Shown: positions 8,367 to 18,205 of the stretch, piece by piece
Numbering within the stretch: position 1 is the first letter of the stretch
How the letters are laid out: each line of letters starts with the position of its first letter
Notes under the pieces: generated by a model
The model's input: the letters and a program-made list of their open reading frames with translations, nothing else
Database searches by the model: none
What the model was told of the DNA's origin: nothing
Made by a program: the position numbers and the translations under genes
Source: Streptomyces rishiriensis
Lineage (GTDB): Bacteria; Actinomycetota; Actinomycetes; Streptomycetales; Streptomycetaceae
Assembly: GCF_003112535.1 (NCBI RefSeq)
Contig: NZ_BEWA01000007.1
Location: 186,001 to 250,000 of the forward strand
Reading direction: 5' to 3'
DNA length: 64,000 nucleotides

Positions 8367-11114
8367 GTGGCTTCCGGATCCGATCGCAACCCGATCATCA
8401 TTGGCGGCCTTCCGAGTCAGGTTCCTGACTTCGATCCCGAGGAAACCCAGGAGTGGCTCGACTCCCTCGACGCCGCGATCGACGAGCGCGGCCGGGAGCG
8501 GGCCCGCTATCTGATGCTGCGCCTGATCGAGCGGGCCCGCGAGAAGCGCGTGGCCGTGCCCGAGATGCGCAGCACGGACTACGTCAACACCATCCCCACC
8601 AGGGCCGAGCCGTTCTTCCCGGGCAACGAGGAGATCGAGCGCAAGATCCTCAACGCGACCCGCTGGAACGCGGCCGTGATGGTGTCCAGGGCCCAGCGCC
8701 CGGGCATCGGCGTGGGCGGTCACATCGCCACCTTCGCCTCCTCCGCGTCCCTCTACGACGTCGGCTTCAACCACTTCTTCCGCGGCAAGGACGAGGGCGA
8801 CGGCGGCGACCAGGTCTTCTTCCAGGGGCACGCCTCGCCGGGCATCTACGCGCGCGCGTTCCTGCTCGACCGGCTCAGCGAGGACAACCTCGACGCGTTC
8901 CGCCAGGAGAAGTCGAAGGCGCCGCACGGGCTGTCCTCGTACCCCCATCCGCGGCTGATGCCGGACTTCTGGGAGTTCCCGACGGTATCGATGGGCCTCG
9001 GCCCGATCGGCGCGATCTACCAGGCGCGGATGAACCGCTACATGCACGCGCGCGGGATCGCCGACACGTCGAAGTCGCATGTGTGGGCGTTCCTCGGCGA
9101 CGGCGAGATGGACGAGCCGGAGTCGCTCGGCCAGCTGACCATCGCCGCCCGCGAGGGCCTGGACAACCTGACCTTCGTCGTCAACTGCAACCTGCAGCGG
9201 CTCGACGGCCCGGTGCGCGGCAACGGCAAGGTGATCCAGGAGCTGGAGTCGGTCTTCCGCGGCGCCGGCTGGAACGTGATCAAGCTGATCTGGGACCGGT
9301 CCTGGGACCCGCTGCTCGCGCAGGACCGCGACGGCATCCTGGTCAACCGGATGAACACCACACCCGACGGCCAGTTCCAGACCTACGCCACCGAGTCCGG
9401 CTCCTACATCCGCGACCACTTCTTCGGCGACGACCAGCGGCTGCGCGCGATGGTCGAGGGCATGACCGACGACCAGATCCTGCACCTGGGCCGCGGCGGT
9501 CACGACCACAAGAAGATCTACGCGGCCTTCAAGGCGGCCGTGGAGCACACCGGCCAGCCGACGGTCATCCTCGCCAAGACGGTCAAGGGCTGGACGCTGG
9601 GCCCGAACTTCGAGGGCCGCAACGCCACGCACCAGATGAAGAAGCTGACGGTCGCCGACCTCAAGGGCTTCCGCGACCGGCTGCACCTGCCGATCTCCGA
9701 CAAGGAGCTGGACGGCGGCCTCCCGCCGTACTTCCACCCCGGCCGGAACTCGGAAGAGATCCAGTACATGCACGACCGGCGCAAGGGCCTCGGCGGTTAT
9801 GTGCCGACCCGTGTCGTGCGCTCGAAGCCGCTCGCACTGCCGGACGACAAGACGTACGCAACCGTGAAGAAGGGTTCGGGTCAGCAGTCGATCGCCACGA
9901 CCATGGCGTTCGTACGACTACTCAAGGACCTCATGCGGGACAAGGAGCTCGGCAGGCGGTTCGTGCTGATCGCGCCGGACGAGTACCGCACCTTCGGCAT
10001 GGACTCCTTCTTCCCGAGTGCGAAGATCTACAACCCGCTCGGCCAGCAGTACGAGTCGGTCGATCGTGAGCTGCTGCTCGCGTACAAGGAGTCGCCGACG
10101 GGCCAGATGCTGCACGACGGCATCTCGGAAGCCGGCTGCACGGCGTCCCTGATCGCGGCCGGCTCGGCGTACGCCACGCACGGCGAGCCGCTGATCCCGG
10201 TCTACGTCTTCTACTCGATGTTCGGTTTCCAGCGCACCGGTGACCAGTTCTGGCAGATGGCGGACCAGCTGGCGCGCGGTTTCGTCCTGGGCGCGACCGC
10301 CGGCCGTACGACGCTGACCGGTGAGGGCCTCCAGCACGCGGACGGCCACTCGCAGCTGCTCGCCTCGACGAACCCGGGCTGCGTCGCCTACGACCCGGCG
10401 TACGGCTTCGAGATCGCGCACATCGTGCAGGACGGGCTCCGCAGGATGTACGGCAGCTCCCCCGAGCACCCGCACGGCGAGGACGTCTTCTACTACCTCA
10501 CCGTCTACAACGAGCCCATCCAGCACCCGGCCGAGCCGGCGAACGTGGACGCCGAGGGCATCGTCAAGGGCATCCACCGCTTCAGCGAGGGCACGGCGGG
10601 ATCGATCCCGGCGCAGATCCTCGCCTCGGGCGTGGCCGTCCCGTGGGCGGTCGAGGCGCAGAGGATCCTCGCCGAGGAGTGGGACGTCCGGGCGGACGTC
10701 TGGTCGGCCACCTCCTGGAACGAGCTGCGGCGCGAGGCCGTCGAGGTCGAGCGGCACAACCTGCTGCACCCGGAGGAGGAGCAGCGGGTGCCGTACGTGA
10801 CGCGCAAGCTGGCCGGGGCCCAGGGGCCGTTCGTGGCCGTCTCGGACTGGATGCGGTCGGTGCCGGACCAGATCGCCCGCTGGGTGCCGGGCACGTACCA
10901 GTCGCTGGGGGCGGACGGCTTCGGCTTCGCCGACACCCGCGGCGCGGCTCGCCGGTTCTTCCACATCGACGCCCAGTCGGTGGTCGTCGGCGTGCTCACC
11001 GAGCTGGCCAAGGAGGGCAAGATCGACCGGTCGCTGCTGAAGCAGGCCATCGACCGCTACCAGCTGCTGGACGCGTCGGCGGCGGACCCGGGGGCCGCCG
11101 GGGGCGACGCGTAG
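8367..11114 (+). CDS. aceE: Pyruvate dehydrogenase E1 component, homodimeric type
   Basis: 915 aa, GTG start with AAGGA 7 nt upstream. Full-length homodimeric AceE that decarboxylates pyruvate with thiamine diphosphate and passes the acetyl group to lipoyl-E2, feeding acetyl-CoA to the TCA cycle and fatty-acid synthesis. Visible signatures: early [42 protein letters not shown], the ThDP/Mg2+ motif [10 protein letters not shown] at about residue 246, followed by [19 protein letters not shown], and the transketolase-like central domain [20 protein letters not shown]. It is a single-gene unit with a hairpin just past the stop. Actinobacteria use this AceE together with shared E2/E3 components encoded elsewhere. 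Confidence 0.98.
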   Translation: MASGSDRNPIIIGGLPSQVPDFDPEETQEWLDSLDAAIDERGRERARYLMLRLIERAREKRVAVPEMRSTDYVNTIPTRAEPFFPGNEEIERKILNATRWNAAVMVSRAQRPGIGVGGHIATFASSASLYDVGFNHFFRGKDEGDGGDQVFFQGHASPGIYARAFLLDRLSEDNLDAFRQEKSKAPHGLSSYPHPRLMPDFWEFPTVSMGLGPIGAIYQARMNRYMHARGIADTSKSHVWAFLGDGEMDEPESLGQLTIAAREGLDNLTFVVNCNLQRLDGPVRGNGKVIQELESVFRGAGWNVIKLIWDRSWDPLLAQDRDGILVNRMNTTPDGQFQTYATESGSYIRDHFFGDDQRLRAMVEGMTDDQILHLGRGGHDHKKIYAAFKAAVEHTGQPTVILAKTVKGWTLGPNFEGRNATHQMKKLTVADLKGFRDRLHLPISDKELDGGLPPYFHPGRNSEEIQYMHDRRKGLGGYVPTRVVRSKPLALPDDKTYATVKKGSGQQSIATTMAFVRLLKDLMRDKELGRRFVLIAPDEYRTFGMDSFFPSAKIYNPLGQQYESVDRELLLAYKESPTGQMLHDGISEAGCTASLIAAGSAYATHGEPLIPVYVFYSMFGFQRTGDQFWQMADQLARGFVLGATAGRTTLTGEGLQHADGHSQLLASTNPGCVAYDPAYGFEIAHIVQDGLRRMYGSSPEHPHGEDVFYYLTVYNEPIQHPAEPANVDAEGIVKGIHRFSEGTAGSIPAQILASGVAVPWAVEAQRILAEEWDVRADVWSATSWNELRREAVEVERHNLLHPEEEQRVPYVTRKLAGAQGPFVAVSDWMRSVPDQIARWVPGTYQSLGADGFGFADTRGAARRFFHIDAQSVVVGVLTELAKEGKIDRSLLKQAIDRYQLLDASAADPGAAGGDA

Positions 11115-11129
11115 CGGTGACCCGCGAGC

Positions 11130-11165
11130 AAGGGGCGGTGGGGCTTCCGGCTCCCCCCGCCCCTT
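11130..11165 (+). terminator. Terminator hairpin after aceE
   Basis: AAGGGGCGG-T-GGGG (11130-11143) pairs with CCCC-CCGCCCCTT (11153-11165) with one bulged T and a 9-nt loop. It starts 16 nt after the aceE stop and ends 10 nt before the -10 box of the following channel gene. Confidence 0.7.
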
Positions 11166-11187
11166 ACTCGTTCTTTACTATGCGGAC

Positions 11188-11964
11188 ATGCAACGACGAA
11201 CGGCGCAGGACCGGCAGGACCGGTGGGAGCAGTGGACCCAGCGGCCGTTGCTGGCCCTCACCGTGGTGTTCGCCCTCGCCTACGCGGTGCCGATCGTGGA
11301 CACCTCCGCCGGACGGCCGCTGACGGTCGCCTGCACCTCGGTGGAGTGGGCGGTGTGGGGGACGTTCGCCGCGGACTACGTGGTCCGGCTGGCGCTGACG
11401 CCCGAGCGGCGCCGGTTCGTGCGCACGCACTGGCTGGACCTCTGCGCGGTGGTGCTGCCCCTGCTGCAGCCGCTGCGGCTGCTGCGGCTCGTCGCGACGC
11501 TGATGCTGGTGGGGCGGCGGGCCCGGATGGCCTCGCAGATCCGGATGACCACCTACGTCGTGGGGGCGGTCGTCGGGCTGCTGATGTTCGGCTCGCTCGC
11601 CGTGCTGTCGGTCGAGCGGGACTCGCCGGAGGGGAACATCCGCACACTGGGTGACGCCCTGTGGTGGTCGTTCACGACGATGACGACCGTGGGATACGGG
11701 GACCACTCGCCGACCACCGGGCTGGGGCGGATCATCGCCGTCGGGCTGATGCTCTCCGGGATCGCGCTGCTCGGCGTGGTGACCGCGAACATCGCGGCGT
11801 GGTTCATCGAGCGGTTCGAGAAGGACGACGTCGAGGAACGCGCCCAGACGGAGGCGATCCTGGCGCTGACGGAGGAGGTGCGGGCGCTGCGGCGGGAGGT
11901 CGCGGCGCTGCAGGGCGGCGTCCGCGAGACCTCGCCGCCGACCATCGGCCGGCCGTCCGGGTAG
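11188..11964 (+). CDS. Six-TM potassium channel family protein
   Basis: 258 aa. About six hydrophobic helices between residues 20 and 205. An S4-like segment at 97-114 carries regularly spaced Arg (LRLLRLVATLMLVGRRARM), and the pore loop holds the K+ selectivity filter TTVGYGD at residues 166-172. After the last helix (IALLGVVTANIAAWFIERF) comes a charged, Glu/Arg-rich coiled coil at about 208-243, probably a tetramerisation domain. This is the Kv/KvAP-like architecture. No ribosome site is visible; TACTAT (11176-11181) lies 6 nt before the ATG, which predicts a leaderless transcript. It is probably a monocistronic gene. Confidence 0.9.
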   Translation: MQRRTAQDRQDRWEQWTQRPLLALTVVFALAYAVPIVDTSAGRPLTVACTSVEWAVWGTFAADYVVRLALTPERRRFVRTHWLDLCAVVLPLLQPLRLLRLVATLMLVGRRARMASQIRMTTYVVGAVVGLLMFGSLAVLSVERDSPEGNIRTLGDALWWSFTTMTTVGYGDHSPTTGLGRIIAVGLMLSGIALLGVVTANIAAWFIERFEKDDVEERAQTEAILALTEEVRALRREVAALQGGVRETSPPTIGRPSG

Positions 11965-11980
11965 CCCCTGGCCGTGCCCG

Positions 11981-12286
11981 TCAGAGCAGGCCGTTGCCCG
12001 TTCCCGTCGCACCCGCCAGCCAGATGATCGCGAGCAGGGTGTCGATCGCGCCGAGGGCGACGGCGACCAGGGCCGGCACCGGGCGGGAGCCCGCCCAGCT
12101 ACGGCCCATGGCCAGCCAGCCGCAGACGATCGCCGCGGGGCCGAGGATGATCCCCAGCGCGAAGAATCCGGCGACCGCGCAGACGAGGCCGATGATGCCG
12201 AGCGTCGCGCGATCCGGCCCGGACTGTGACCCCATGCGGCCACTCGAACGGGGGTACCTGCGGGCGCCGTTTCCGAAGTCGGCCAT
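11981..12286 (-). CDS. Small DUF4190-type membrane protein
   Basis: 101 aa from ATG 12286 (MADFGNGARRYP), preceded by GGGAG 8 nt upstream. A hydrophilic 35-residue N-terminus is followed by two transmembrane hairpins: ATLGIIGLVCAVAGFFALGIILGPAAIVCGWLA and ALVAVALGAIDTLLAIIWLAG. The first contains the Gly-rich pattern of DUF4190-like proteins. The function is unknown. It is convergent with the channel gene, with stop codons 16 bp apart. A longer frame upstream lacks a ribosome site. Confidence 0.78.
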   Translation of the reverse strand: MADFGNGARRYPRSSGRMGSQSGPDRATLGIIGLVCAVAGFFALGIILGPAAIVCGWLAMGRSWAGSRPVPALVAVALGAIDTLLAIIWLAGATGTGNGLL

Positions 12287-12543
12287 CGTCAACTCCCTGG
12301 ATTCCGGGGCTGTTCGATGGTCGGGTACCCGCGACACACGGACTATGCCCCGCAGTTGCCGGGCAGTCGGCGCGCTGTCCCCCTCCGGCAGCGCGCCGCA
12401 GCCCTGGCCGCCCTGCCATCCGGAGGGCTTGACTAACTGTGACCTGCGGCGTGCGCCGGATGCGAGGAACCTTTAGCGTTGTCACCCTGATGGGGGAAAT
12501 TCCTTGAAGTCCCGTCAGGATCCGACCCGCCGGCGGGAGCGCC

Positions 12544-14163
12544 TCAGATATGGGCCGCCCCGGCTCCCGCGTCCGCGTTCTCCCCGCGCCTGGTGAACAG
12601 CGCGACGACGACGGCGACGACCGCGACGCCGGACGCCACCAGGGACGCCAGGCTCATGCCGGAGATGAACGTGTCGTGGGCGACGCCGGCGATCTTCGCG
12701 GCGAGCGCCTCGGGGGTGCCCTTGGGTACCGGGGCCGCGCCGACCTGCACCGCCTCCGAGGCCTGGTCCAGCTGGGCGGGGGTGAGCGGGGGCAGGCCCG
12801 CGTCCTTCCAGTTGGCCGGCAGGTCGCTGTCGACCTTGGAGGCCATCACGGCGCCCAGCACGGCCGTGCCGAGGCTGCCGCCGATCTGCATGGCCGCCTG
12901 CTGGAGACCGCCCGCCACACCCGACAGCTCCATGGGCGCGTTGCCGACGATGACCTCGGTCGCGCCGACCATGACCGGCGCGAGGCCGAGACCCAGCAGG
13001 GCGAACCAGACCGACATGACACCGCTGCCGGTGTCCGTCTCCAGCGTGGACATGCCGTACATGGCGATCGCGGTGGCCGCCATGCCGCCGGCCAGCGGGA
13101 TGCGGGGGCCGAGCTTGGTGATCAGCGCGCCCGCGAGCGGGGAGCCGACGATCATCATGCCGGTGAGCGGGAGCAGGTGCAGGCCCGCGTCGATGGGGCT
13201 CATGCCGTGCACGTTCTGGAGGTAGAACGTCACGAAGAACAGGCCGCCCAGGAAGGCGACGGCCATCAGGACCATGAGGATCACGCCCGCCGACAGCGGG
13301 ACCGAGCGGAACAGCCCCAGCGGGATCAGCGGCTCCCGCACCTTCGTCTCCCAGTAGGCGAAGGCGGCGAAGAGCACCGCGGAGCCGAGCACGAACGCCC
13401 AGGTCGCTCCGTCGCCCCAGCCCCAGGCCGGCGCCTTGATGAGGGCCCAGACCAGGCAGAACATCGCGCCGGAGAGGAGCGCGATGCCGAGGAGGTCGAA
13501 GGAGCGCGGGGCGTTCTCGGCGCGGTGGTCGAGCAGGATCAGCACGCCCAGGACCAGGGCGAGGGCGCCGACCGGCACGTTGATGAAGAACACGGACTGC
13601 CAGTTGACGTGTTCGACGAGGACGCCGCCGAGGATCGGGCCGCCCGCGGTGGACGCGCCGATGACCATGCCCCACAGGCCGATGGCCATGTTGAGCTTCT
13701 CGGCCGGGAAGGTCGCGCGCAGCAGACCGAGCGCGGCCGGCATCAGCAGGGCGCCGAACAGGCCCTGGAAGACACGGAAGACGACGACGAGCGCGATGCT
13801 GTCGGACAGGCCGATCGCGCCGGAGGCGGCGGCGAAGCCGACCACGCCTATGAGGAACGTCTGGCGGTGGCCGAAGCGGTCGCCGAGCTTGCCCGCGGTG
13901 ATCAGGGACACCGCGAGGGCCAGGAAGTAGGCGTTGGTGATCCACTGGACCTGGGCGAAGGTGGCGCCCAGGTCGCTGGCGATGGCCGGGTTGGCGATGG
14001 CCACGATGGTGCCGTCGAGGGCCACCATCATGACGCCGACGGCGACGGTGAGCAGGGTGAACCACGGGTGGCCGCGCAGCCCTGCGGCGGACGGTTCCTC
14101 CGACGGATCTGCCGGCGTCCTGTCCCCCGGCCCCGTCGAGTCGATGGCGGTCTGACTAGTCAT
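12544..14163 (-). CDS. MFS efflux transporter, DHA2 (EmrB/QacA) family
   Basis: 539 aa with about 14 membrane helices. Signatures: VGVMMVALDGTIVAIANPAIASDLGA (TM1 with the DHA2 LDxTIVNxALP-like motif), QWITNAYFLALAVSLITAGKLGDRFGHR (motif A after TM2), and GLFGALLMPAALGLL. It is a proton-driven exporter of drugs or secondary metabolites. It is divergent from a TetR regulator and shares overlapping promoter DNA with it, so it is almost certainly the TetR target. TAGCCT (14170-14175) lies 6 nt before the ATG and there is no ribosome site, so the mRNA is predicted to be leaderless. Confidence 0.94.
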   Translation of the reverse strand: MTSQTAIDSTGPGDRTPADPSEEPSAAGLRGHPWFTLLTVAVGVMMVALDGTIVAIANPAIASDLGATFAQVQWITNAYFLALAVSLITAGKLGDRFGHRQTFLIGVVGFAAASGAIGLSDSIALVVVFRVFQGLFGALLMPAALGLLRATFPAEKLNMAIGLWGMVIGASTAGGPILGGVLVEHVNWQSVFFINVPVGALALVLGVLILLDHRAENAPRSFDLLGIALLSGAMFCLVWALIKAPAWGWGDGATWAFVLGSAVLFAAFAYWETKVREPLIPLGLFRSVPLSAGVILMVLMAVAFLGGLFFVTFYLQNVHGMSPIDAGLHLLPLTGMMIVGSPLAGALITKLGPRIPLAGGMAATAIAMYGMSTLETDTGSGVMSVWFALLGLGLAPVMVGATEVIVGNAPMELSGVAGGLQQAAMQIGGSLGTAVLGAVMASKVDSDLPANWKDAGLPPLTPAQLDQASEAVQVGAAPVPKGTPEALAAKIAGVAHDTFISGMSLASLVASGVAVVAVVVALFTRRGENADAGAGAAHI

Positions 14164-14169
14164 GCTTCG

Positions 14170-14199
14170 AGGCTAGTGACAGCCACTGACAATTGACAA
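14170..14199 (-). promoter_or_regulatory. Promoter of the MFS gene
   Basis: On the minus strand: -35 TTGTCA (14194-14199), an 18-bp spacer and -10 TAGCCT (14170-14175), then 6 nt to the ATG. The -35 occupies nearly the same bases as the -35 of the divergent tetR promoter. Confidence 0.7.
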
Positions 14200-14222
14200 A
14201 CGAGTTCACAAGTCGGTAACTG
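14193..14222 (+). promoter_or_regulatory. Promoter of the tetR gene, overlapping the MFS promoter
   Basis: -35 TTGACA (14193-14198), an 18-bp spacer and -10 TAACTG (14217-14222), then 6 nt to the ATG at 14229. TGACA repeats start at 14177, 14187, 14194 and 14221; these are candidate repressor contacts. Confidence 0.7.
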
Positions 14223-14228
14223 ACACGT

Positions 14229-14873
14229 ATGCACACACTGCGCGAACGCAAGAAACAGCGCACCCGGGACGCGCTGCTGCGAGCCGCCGTGGAGCTGTTC
14301 ACGTCCCGGGGATACGACGGGACGACCGTCGACGAGATCGCCGAGGCCGTCGACGTCTCCCCGCGCACCTTCTTCCGCTACTTCGCCGGCAAGGACGAGG
14401 CCGCCCTCGGCCTGGTGGAGATGACGGTGGCCCGGTTCGCCGAGGCGGTCCGCGCCCGCCCGCCGCACGAGGCGCCGCTGCACGCGCTGCGCCGGGCGGT
14501 CGTCGACGACTGGCACTCGATCAACGAGGTCGTCGAGTCCGTCGTCCCGGTGGAGCTGTATCTGCGCATGTACCGGGTGATCGAGGAGACGCCGGTGCTG
14601 CTCGCCGCGCATCTGAGGCGCTCGGCGGAGGTCGAGGAGAGCATGGCGCGGGTGATCGCCGAGCGCGAGGGGCTCGACGTGGACGCCGATCCGCGGCCGC
14701 GTCTGGCGGTGGCCCTGTTCGGCGGCGCGATGCGGGCGGCCGAGCGACAGTGGTCCACCGGCGAGGACCTCGATCCGGAGGGGATCCGGCTGCTGACGGC
14801 CCGGTATCTCGACGCGCTGGGACCGGCTCTGCTGGGCGACTGGCGCGAGCCCGGAGCGGGGCACGGGGCCTGA
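14229..14873 (+). CDS. TetR-family transcriptional regulator
   Basis: 214 aa. N-terminal TetR helix-turn-helix: RERKKQRTRDALLRAAVELF, GYDGTTVDEIAEAVDVSPRTFFRYFAGKDE (recognition helix around residues 37-47). The C-terminal ligand domain is helical with no identifiable ligand signature. It is divergent from the DHA2 exporter with only 65 bp between starts and facing promoters that share their -35 region, so one bound dimer could shut both. Most likely it is a drug-responsive repressor of the pump and of itself. The leaderless start is supported by TAACTG 6 nt upstream. Confidence 0.92.
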   Translation: MHTLRERKKQRTRDALLRAAVELFTSRGYDGTTVDEIAEAVDVSPRTFFRYFAGKDEAALGLVEMTVARFAEAVRARPPHEAPLHALRRAVVDDWHSINEVVESVVPVELYLRMYRVIEETPVLLAAHLRRSAEVEESMARVIAEREGLDVDADPRPRLAVALFGGAMRAAERQWSTGEDLDPEGIRLLTARYLDALGPALLGDWREPGAGHGA

Positions 14874-14983
14874 GACCCCGTACAGGCCTGAAGGGGATCA
14901 TGACCACTCACGCGCCGGTTGAAACGTGATCCCCGTCACTTGGGTCACCCGAGACCCTCTCGTTCTCCTAGTGTGTCCTTACA

Positions 14984-16201
14984 GTGACTTCCTTCGACAC
15001 CTCCCCGCAGCTCACCGTCTGGCGTGCCCTGGCCGCCCTGACCGTGGTGTTCGTGATGCTGACGACCACCGGCTGGACCGCCCTGCACCAGCACCGGGGC
15101 GCCACCGCCCTCCAGAACTCGCGCACGGCGTGGGAACACGGCCGGATCGACGGCCGGCGGCTGCCGGACCCCGGCTCCGCCCCCGCCCGGCTCGCCCGCT
15201 TCTTCGCCGCGCTGACCGCGCCGCAGCGCACCGCGCTCGCGCACGACTACGCGCTCGCGGTGGGCAACATGAACGGCGCCCCCGTCGAGCTGCGCTACCG
15301 CGCCAACCGCGTCGCCCTGCACCAGCAGATCCGTCTGGAGCGCAGACGGATGCACGACAGCCGGCTCACCCCGGCCGGGCAGCGGCTGGCCGACCGGCGG
15401 ATGCACCGCTACGAGGCGATGAGCGCCGCCGGCCGGCAGATCCTCGCCTTCGACCCGGAGGGCTCCGGCCGGGCCGCCGAGGTGTTCGGCCGGCTCGACG
15501 ACGCCGAGCGGATCTCCGTGGTCGTCCCCGGCGTCGACACCGCCCTGCTCACCTTCCAGCGCACCAACCGCAAGTTCTCGGCGCCCGTCGGCATGGCCCA
15601 GGCCCTCTACACGGCCGAACACGAGGCGAGCCCTTCGACGCGCACGGCCGTGATCGCCTGGGCCGACTACACCTCGCCCGACGGCCTGGGCATCGACTCG
15701 GCCACCGCGATGCGCGCCAGGAACGGCGCCGTCCGGCTGAACGCCCTGCTCGGCGCCCTGCCGGGCCGCGCGCCGGTGTCGATGTTCTGCCACAGCTACG
15801 GTTCCGTGGTGTGCGGGGTCGCCGCGCGCTCCATGCCGCGCCGGGTGACCGACATCGCGGTGGCCGGCAGCCCCGGGATGCGCGTGGAAAAGGCGGCCCA
15901 GCTGGGTACCGGCGCCCGCGTGTGGGCGATGCGGGACGCCGACGACTGGATCCAGGACGTGCCGCACCTGGAGGTCGGCGGTCTCGGGCACGGCGAGGAC
16001 CCGATGGCGCGCGGGTTCGGCGCGCGCGTGCTGTCGGCGCGGGAGGCCCAGGGCCACGGAGGCTACTTCGAACCGGGCACGGACAGCCTGCGCAACTTCG
16101 CCCGGATCGGCACCGGCGCGTTCCGTTCGGTGGAGTGCGCCCACGATGATGACGCCTGCACGGCGGGTTTGTCCGACACGACAGAGGCTGGACGCGCGTA
16201 G
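14984..16201 (+). CDS. Alpha/beta hydrolase, DUF1023 family
   Basis: 405 aa, GTG start (VTSFDTSPQLTVWRAL). One N-terminal membrane helix (LAALTVVFVMLTTTGWTAL) serves as signal/anchor, so the protein is probably exported or membrane-tethered. The hydrolase domain has the nucleophile elbow FCHSYGSVVCG near residue 267, ERISVVVPGVDTALLTF (oxyanion strand), a downstream Asp (MRDADDWIQD) and a late His (EAQGHGGYF), the usual Ser-Asp-His order of DUF1023 proteins. The substrate is unknown. No ribosome site is visible; TAGTGT lies 9 nt before the GTG. The next gene starts 68 bp downstream. Confidence 0.88.
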   Translation: MTSFDTSPQLTVWRALAALTVVFVMLTTTGWTALHQHRGATALQNSRTAWEHGRIDGRRLPDPGSAPARLARFFAALTAPQRTALAHDYALAVGNMNGAPVELRYRANRVALHQQIRLERRRMHDSRLTPAGQRLADRRMHRYEAMSAAGRQILAFDPEGSGRAAEVFGRLDDAERISVVVPGVDTALLTFQRTNRKFSAPVGMAQALYTAEHEASPSTRTAVIAWADYTSPDGLGIDSATAMRARNGAVRLNALLGALPGRAPVSMFCHSYGSVVCGVAARSMPRRVTDIAVAGSPGMRVEKAAQLGTGARVWAMRDADDWIQDVPHLEVGGLGHGEDPMARGFGARVLSAREAQGHGGYFEPGTDSLRNFARIGTGAFRSVECAHDDDACTAGLSDTTEAGRA

Positions 16202-16269
16202 AGACGCAGGAATTGCGGGTGCGCGCGGGGAGGGGACGAAGAATGGGTGTCACGCCTACGATGAGCCGC

Positions 16270-17115
16270 ATGGGTGACGTACTGGCCGGATTTCATGCCG
16301 CCTGGGAGTTCGAGTCCGACTCCGTCCTCATCCGCTACGAACGGGGACTTCGCACGCCCAAGCTGCTCTCGGTGCTCCGGGAGCGCCGGATACCGCTGTC
16401 GGCCGTCGCGGGGGTGACGCTGACGCCCGGCAAGCGGGGGACGGTCGTCCTGCGCATGGAGCCCCGACCGGGAGCCGATCCGTTGGTGGAGGCGGCCGCC
16501 GGCCAGCTCAAGGAGGGAAGCGACCCCTACCGGCTGGTGCTGCCCGCCGAGCGCGAGACGCTCGCCGAGTACTACGCCGACGAGCTGCGGTCGCGGCTGA
16601 CCGGGTCCGGGCCGGCCGAACGGTTCCTGGTGGACGCGCCCGAGGCGCCGCTGTCGTTCAAGGCCTACGACGGCAAGGCCTCGTTCGACGGGCGGACGGT
16701 GCGCTTCCGCTGGTTCTGGACGGGGGCGTCGTCCGCGAAGTGGAAGGCCGGCGACCAGAGCTTCGCCGTCTCCGAGCTCAGCGGCATCGAGTGGCGCTCA
16801 CCGGAGGTGTTCGAGGGACACCTCCGGCTGATCGACGGACAGGACGCGCCGGTCCAGCCCGACCAGGACCCGGCGACCGTCGTCTTCGGGCTCGGCTACG
16901 GGCCCGTGCACGAGTCGCTGCCCTTCGCGGCGGCGGTGCTGGCGGCGGTCCGCGGACGCGGGGCCTCGGCGGCCGTACCGGCCGTGACCGCGCCGCGCCG
17001 GGACCCGGCCGACATCGCCGACCGGATCCGGCACCTCGGGGAGCTGCACCAGGCAGGACTGGTGACCGACGAGGAGTTCACCGTCAAGAAGGCCGAACTG
17101 CTGGCCGAGCTCTAG
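16270..17115 (+). CDS. DUF4429 domain protein with C-terminal SHOCT-like segment
   Basis: 281 aa from ATG 16270 (MGDVLAGFHAAWEFESDSV). This start is favoured because TACGAT sits 7 nt upstream, as in other leaderless genes here, and because the conserved part begins here. An in-frame ATG at 16243 has a good GGAGG site and would add nine residues; it cannot be excluded. Two DUF4429-like beta domains are seen (FESDSVLIRYERG, VTLTPGKRGTVVLRM; SFDGRTVRFRWFWTG), then a short C-terminal helix pair IADRIRHLGELHQAGLVTDEEFTVKKAELL, the SHOCT oligomerisation motif. The role is unknown; DUF4429 resembles PH-like domains. Confidence 0.85.
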   Translation: MGDVLAGFHAAWEFESDSVLIRYERGLRTPKLLSVLRERRIPLSAVAGVTLTPGKRGTVVLRMEPRPGADPLVEAAAGQLKEGSDPYRLVLPAERETLAEYYADELRSRLTGSGPAERFLVDAPEAPLSFKAYDGKASFDGRTVRFRWFWTGASSAKWKAGDQSFAVSELSGIEWRSPEVFEGHLRLIDGQDAPVQPDQDPATVVFGLGYGPVHESLPFAAAVLAAVRGRGASAAVPAVTAPRRDPADIADRIRHLGELHQAGLVTDEEFTVKKAELLAEL

Positions 17116-17188
17116 GGGCGTCGGCGTCGCCGCGGCCCGGGCCCCGGCCGCCGTACCGGTGGCCGTACCGGATGCCGGGGTGGGCGGG

Positions 17189-18205
17189 TCACTCGCGTCC
17201 GGCCGAGGCGAACCGCATGTCCGCGTACCGGTCGCCGGCCACCTTCGCCGAGATCGGCTCCAGCAGGTCCAGCTCCTCGTCGCTCAGCACGATCCTGGTC
17301 GCCGCGGTGTTCTCCTCCACCCGGCCCGGCTTGCTGGTGCCCGGGATCGGGATCACCGGCAGGCCGTGCACCGCGCTCCGCTGCTGGACCCAGGCCAGGG
17401 CGATCTGGCCGAGCGAGGCGCCGTGGGCCTCGGCCACCGTGCGGACCGGCTCCAGCAGGGCCGCGTTGGCGGCCGCGTTCTCGCCGGTGTAGCGGGGCTG
17501 CTGACGGCGGAAGTCGTCGGCGGTGAGGTCCGTCGCGGCGTCGGCGAAGGAGCCGGTGAGGAAGCCCCGGCCGAGCGGGGAGTAGGGGACCAGGCTCACG
17601 CCGAGCTCACGGGCCGCCGGCACCACCTGCGCCTCGATGTCCCGGCTGAACAGGGACCACTCCGACTGCACGGCGGCGATGGGGTGGACGCCCTGCGCCG
17701 CGCGCAGCTCGGCGGCCGTCACCTCGCTCAGGCCCAGCCGCTTGACCTTGCCCTCGCGCACCAGCTCGGCCATCACGCCGACGGTGTCCTCGATCGGCAC
17801 GTTCACATCACGCCGGTGCATGTAGTAGAGGTCGATGACATCGACGTCCAGTCGCCGCAGGCTCGCCTCGACGGCCTCGCGGATGTAGGGCGCGTCGTTG
17901 CGGATGATCCGCCGCGAGGGATCCTCCGGGGGTATCGCCAGCGCGAACTTGGTGGCGATCACGACCTCGTCGCGGTGTGCCCTGAAGAACGGGGAGAGGA
18001 ACTTCTCGTTCTCGCCCGCGCCGTACGCGTCGGCCGTGTCGTAGAGCGTGACGCCCAGCTCCAGAGCGCGTTCCAGAGCGGCGCGGGAGGCGTCGGCGTC
18101 CGTAGGACCGTACGCGAAGCTCATGCCCATGCAGCCGAGGCCCTGGACGCCGACCTCGGGTCCGTGCTCTCCGAGTCGTGCCGTCGGGATCGTGCTGTGG
18201 GTCAT
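17189..18205 (-). CDS. Aldo/keto reductase
   Basis: 338 aa, complete (beta/alpha)8 aldo/keto reductase using NADPH. Catalytic tetrad context: DTADAYGAGENEKFL (Asp, Tyr), VIATKFAL (Lys), DLYYMHRRD (His position within the motif), then QSEWSLFSRDIE, YSPLGRGFLTG and the cofactor-binding IPIPGTSKPGRVEENTAA. It resembles the YghZ/AKR13-type reductases that act on aldehydes. Its ATG overlaps the stop of the upstream merR gene (TGA/ATG sharing bases 18202-18205), so translation is coupled and the MerR protein likely senses the reductase substrate or a related electrophile. Confidence 0.93.
   Translation of the reverse strand: MTHSTIPTARLGEHGPEVGVQGLGCMGMSFAYGPTDADASRAALERALELGVTLYDTADAYGAGENEKFLSPFFRAHRDEVVIATKFALAIPPEDPSRRIIRNDAPYIREAVEASLRRLDVDVIDLYYMHRRDVNVPIEDTVGVMAELVREGKVKRLGLSEVTAAELRAAQGVHPIAAVQSEWSLFSRDIEAQVVPAARELGVSLVPYSPLGRGFLTGSFADAATDLTADDFRRQQPRYTGENAAANAALLEPVRTVAEAHGASLGQIALAWVQQRSAVHGLPVIPIPGTSKPGRVEENTAATRIVLSDEELDLLEPISAKVAGDRYADMRFASAGRE

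Noticed and set aside
12490..12507. Mini-frame MGEIP with TAGCGT upstream
   Set aside because: A five-codon frame after a -10-like box could be a leader peptide, but the next gene on that strand is more than 1.7 kb away, so there is nothing for it to lead.
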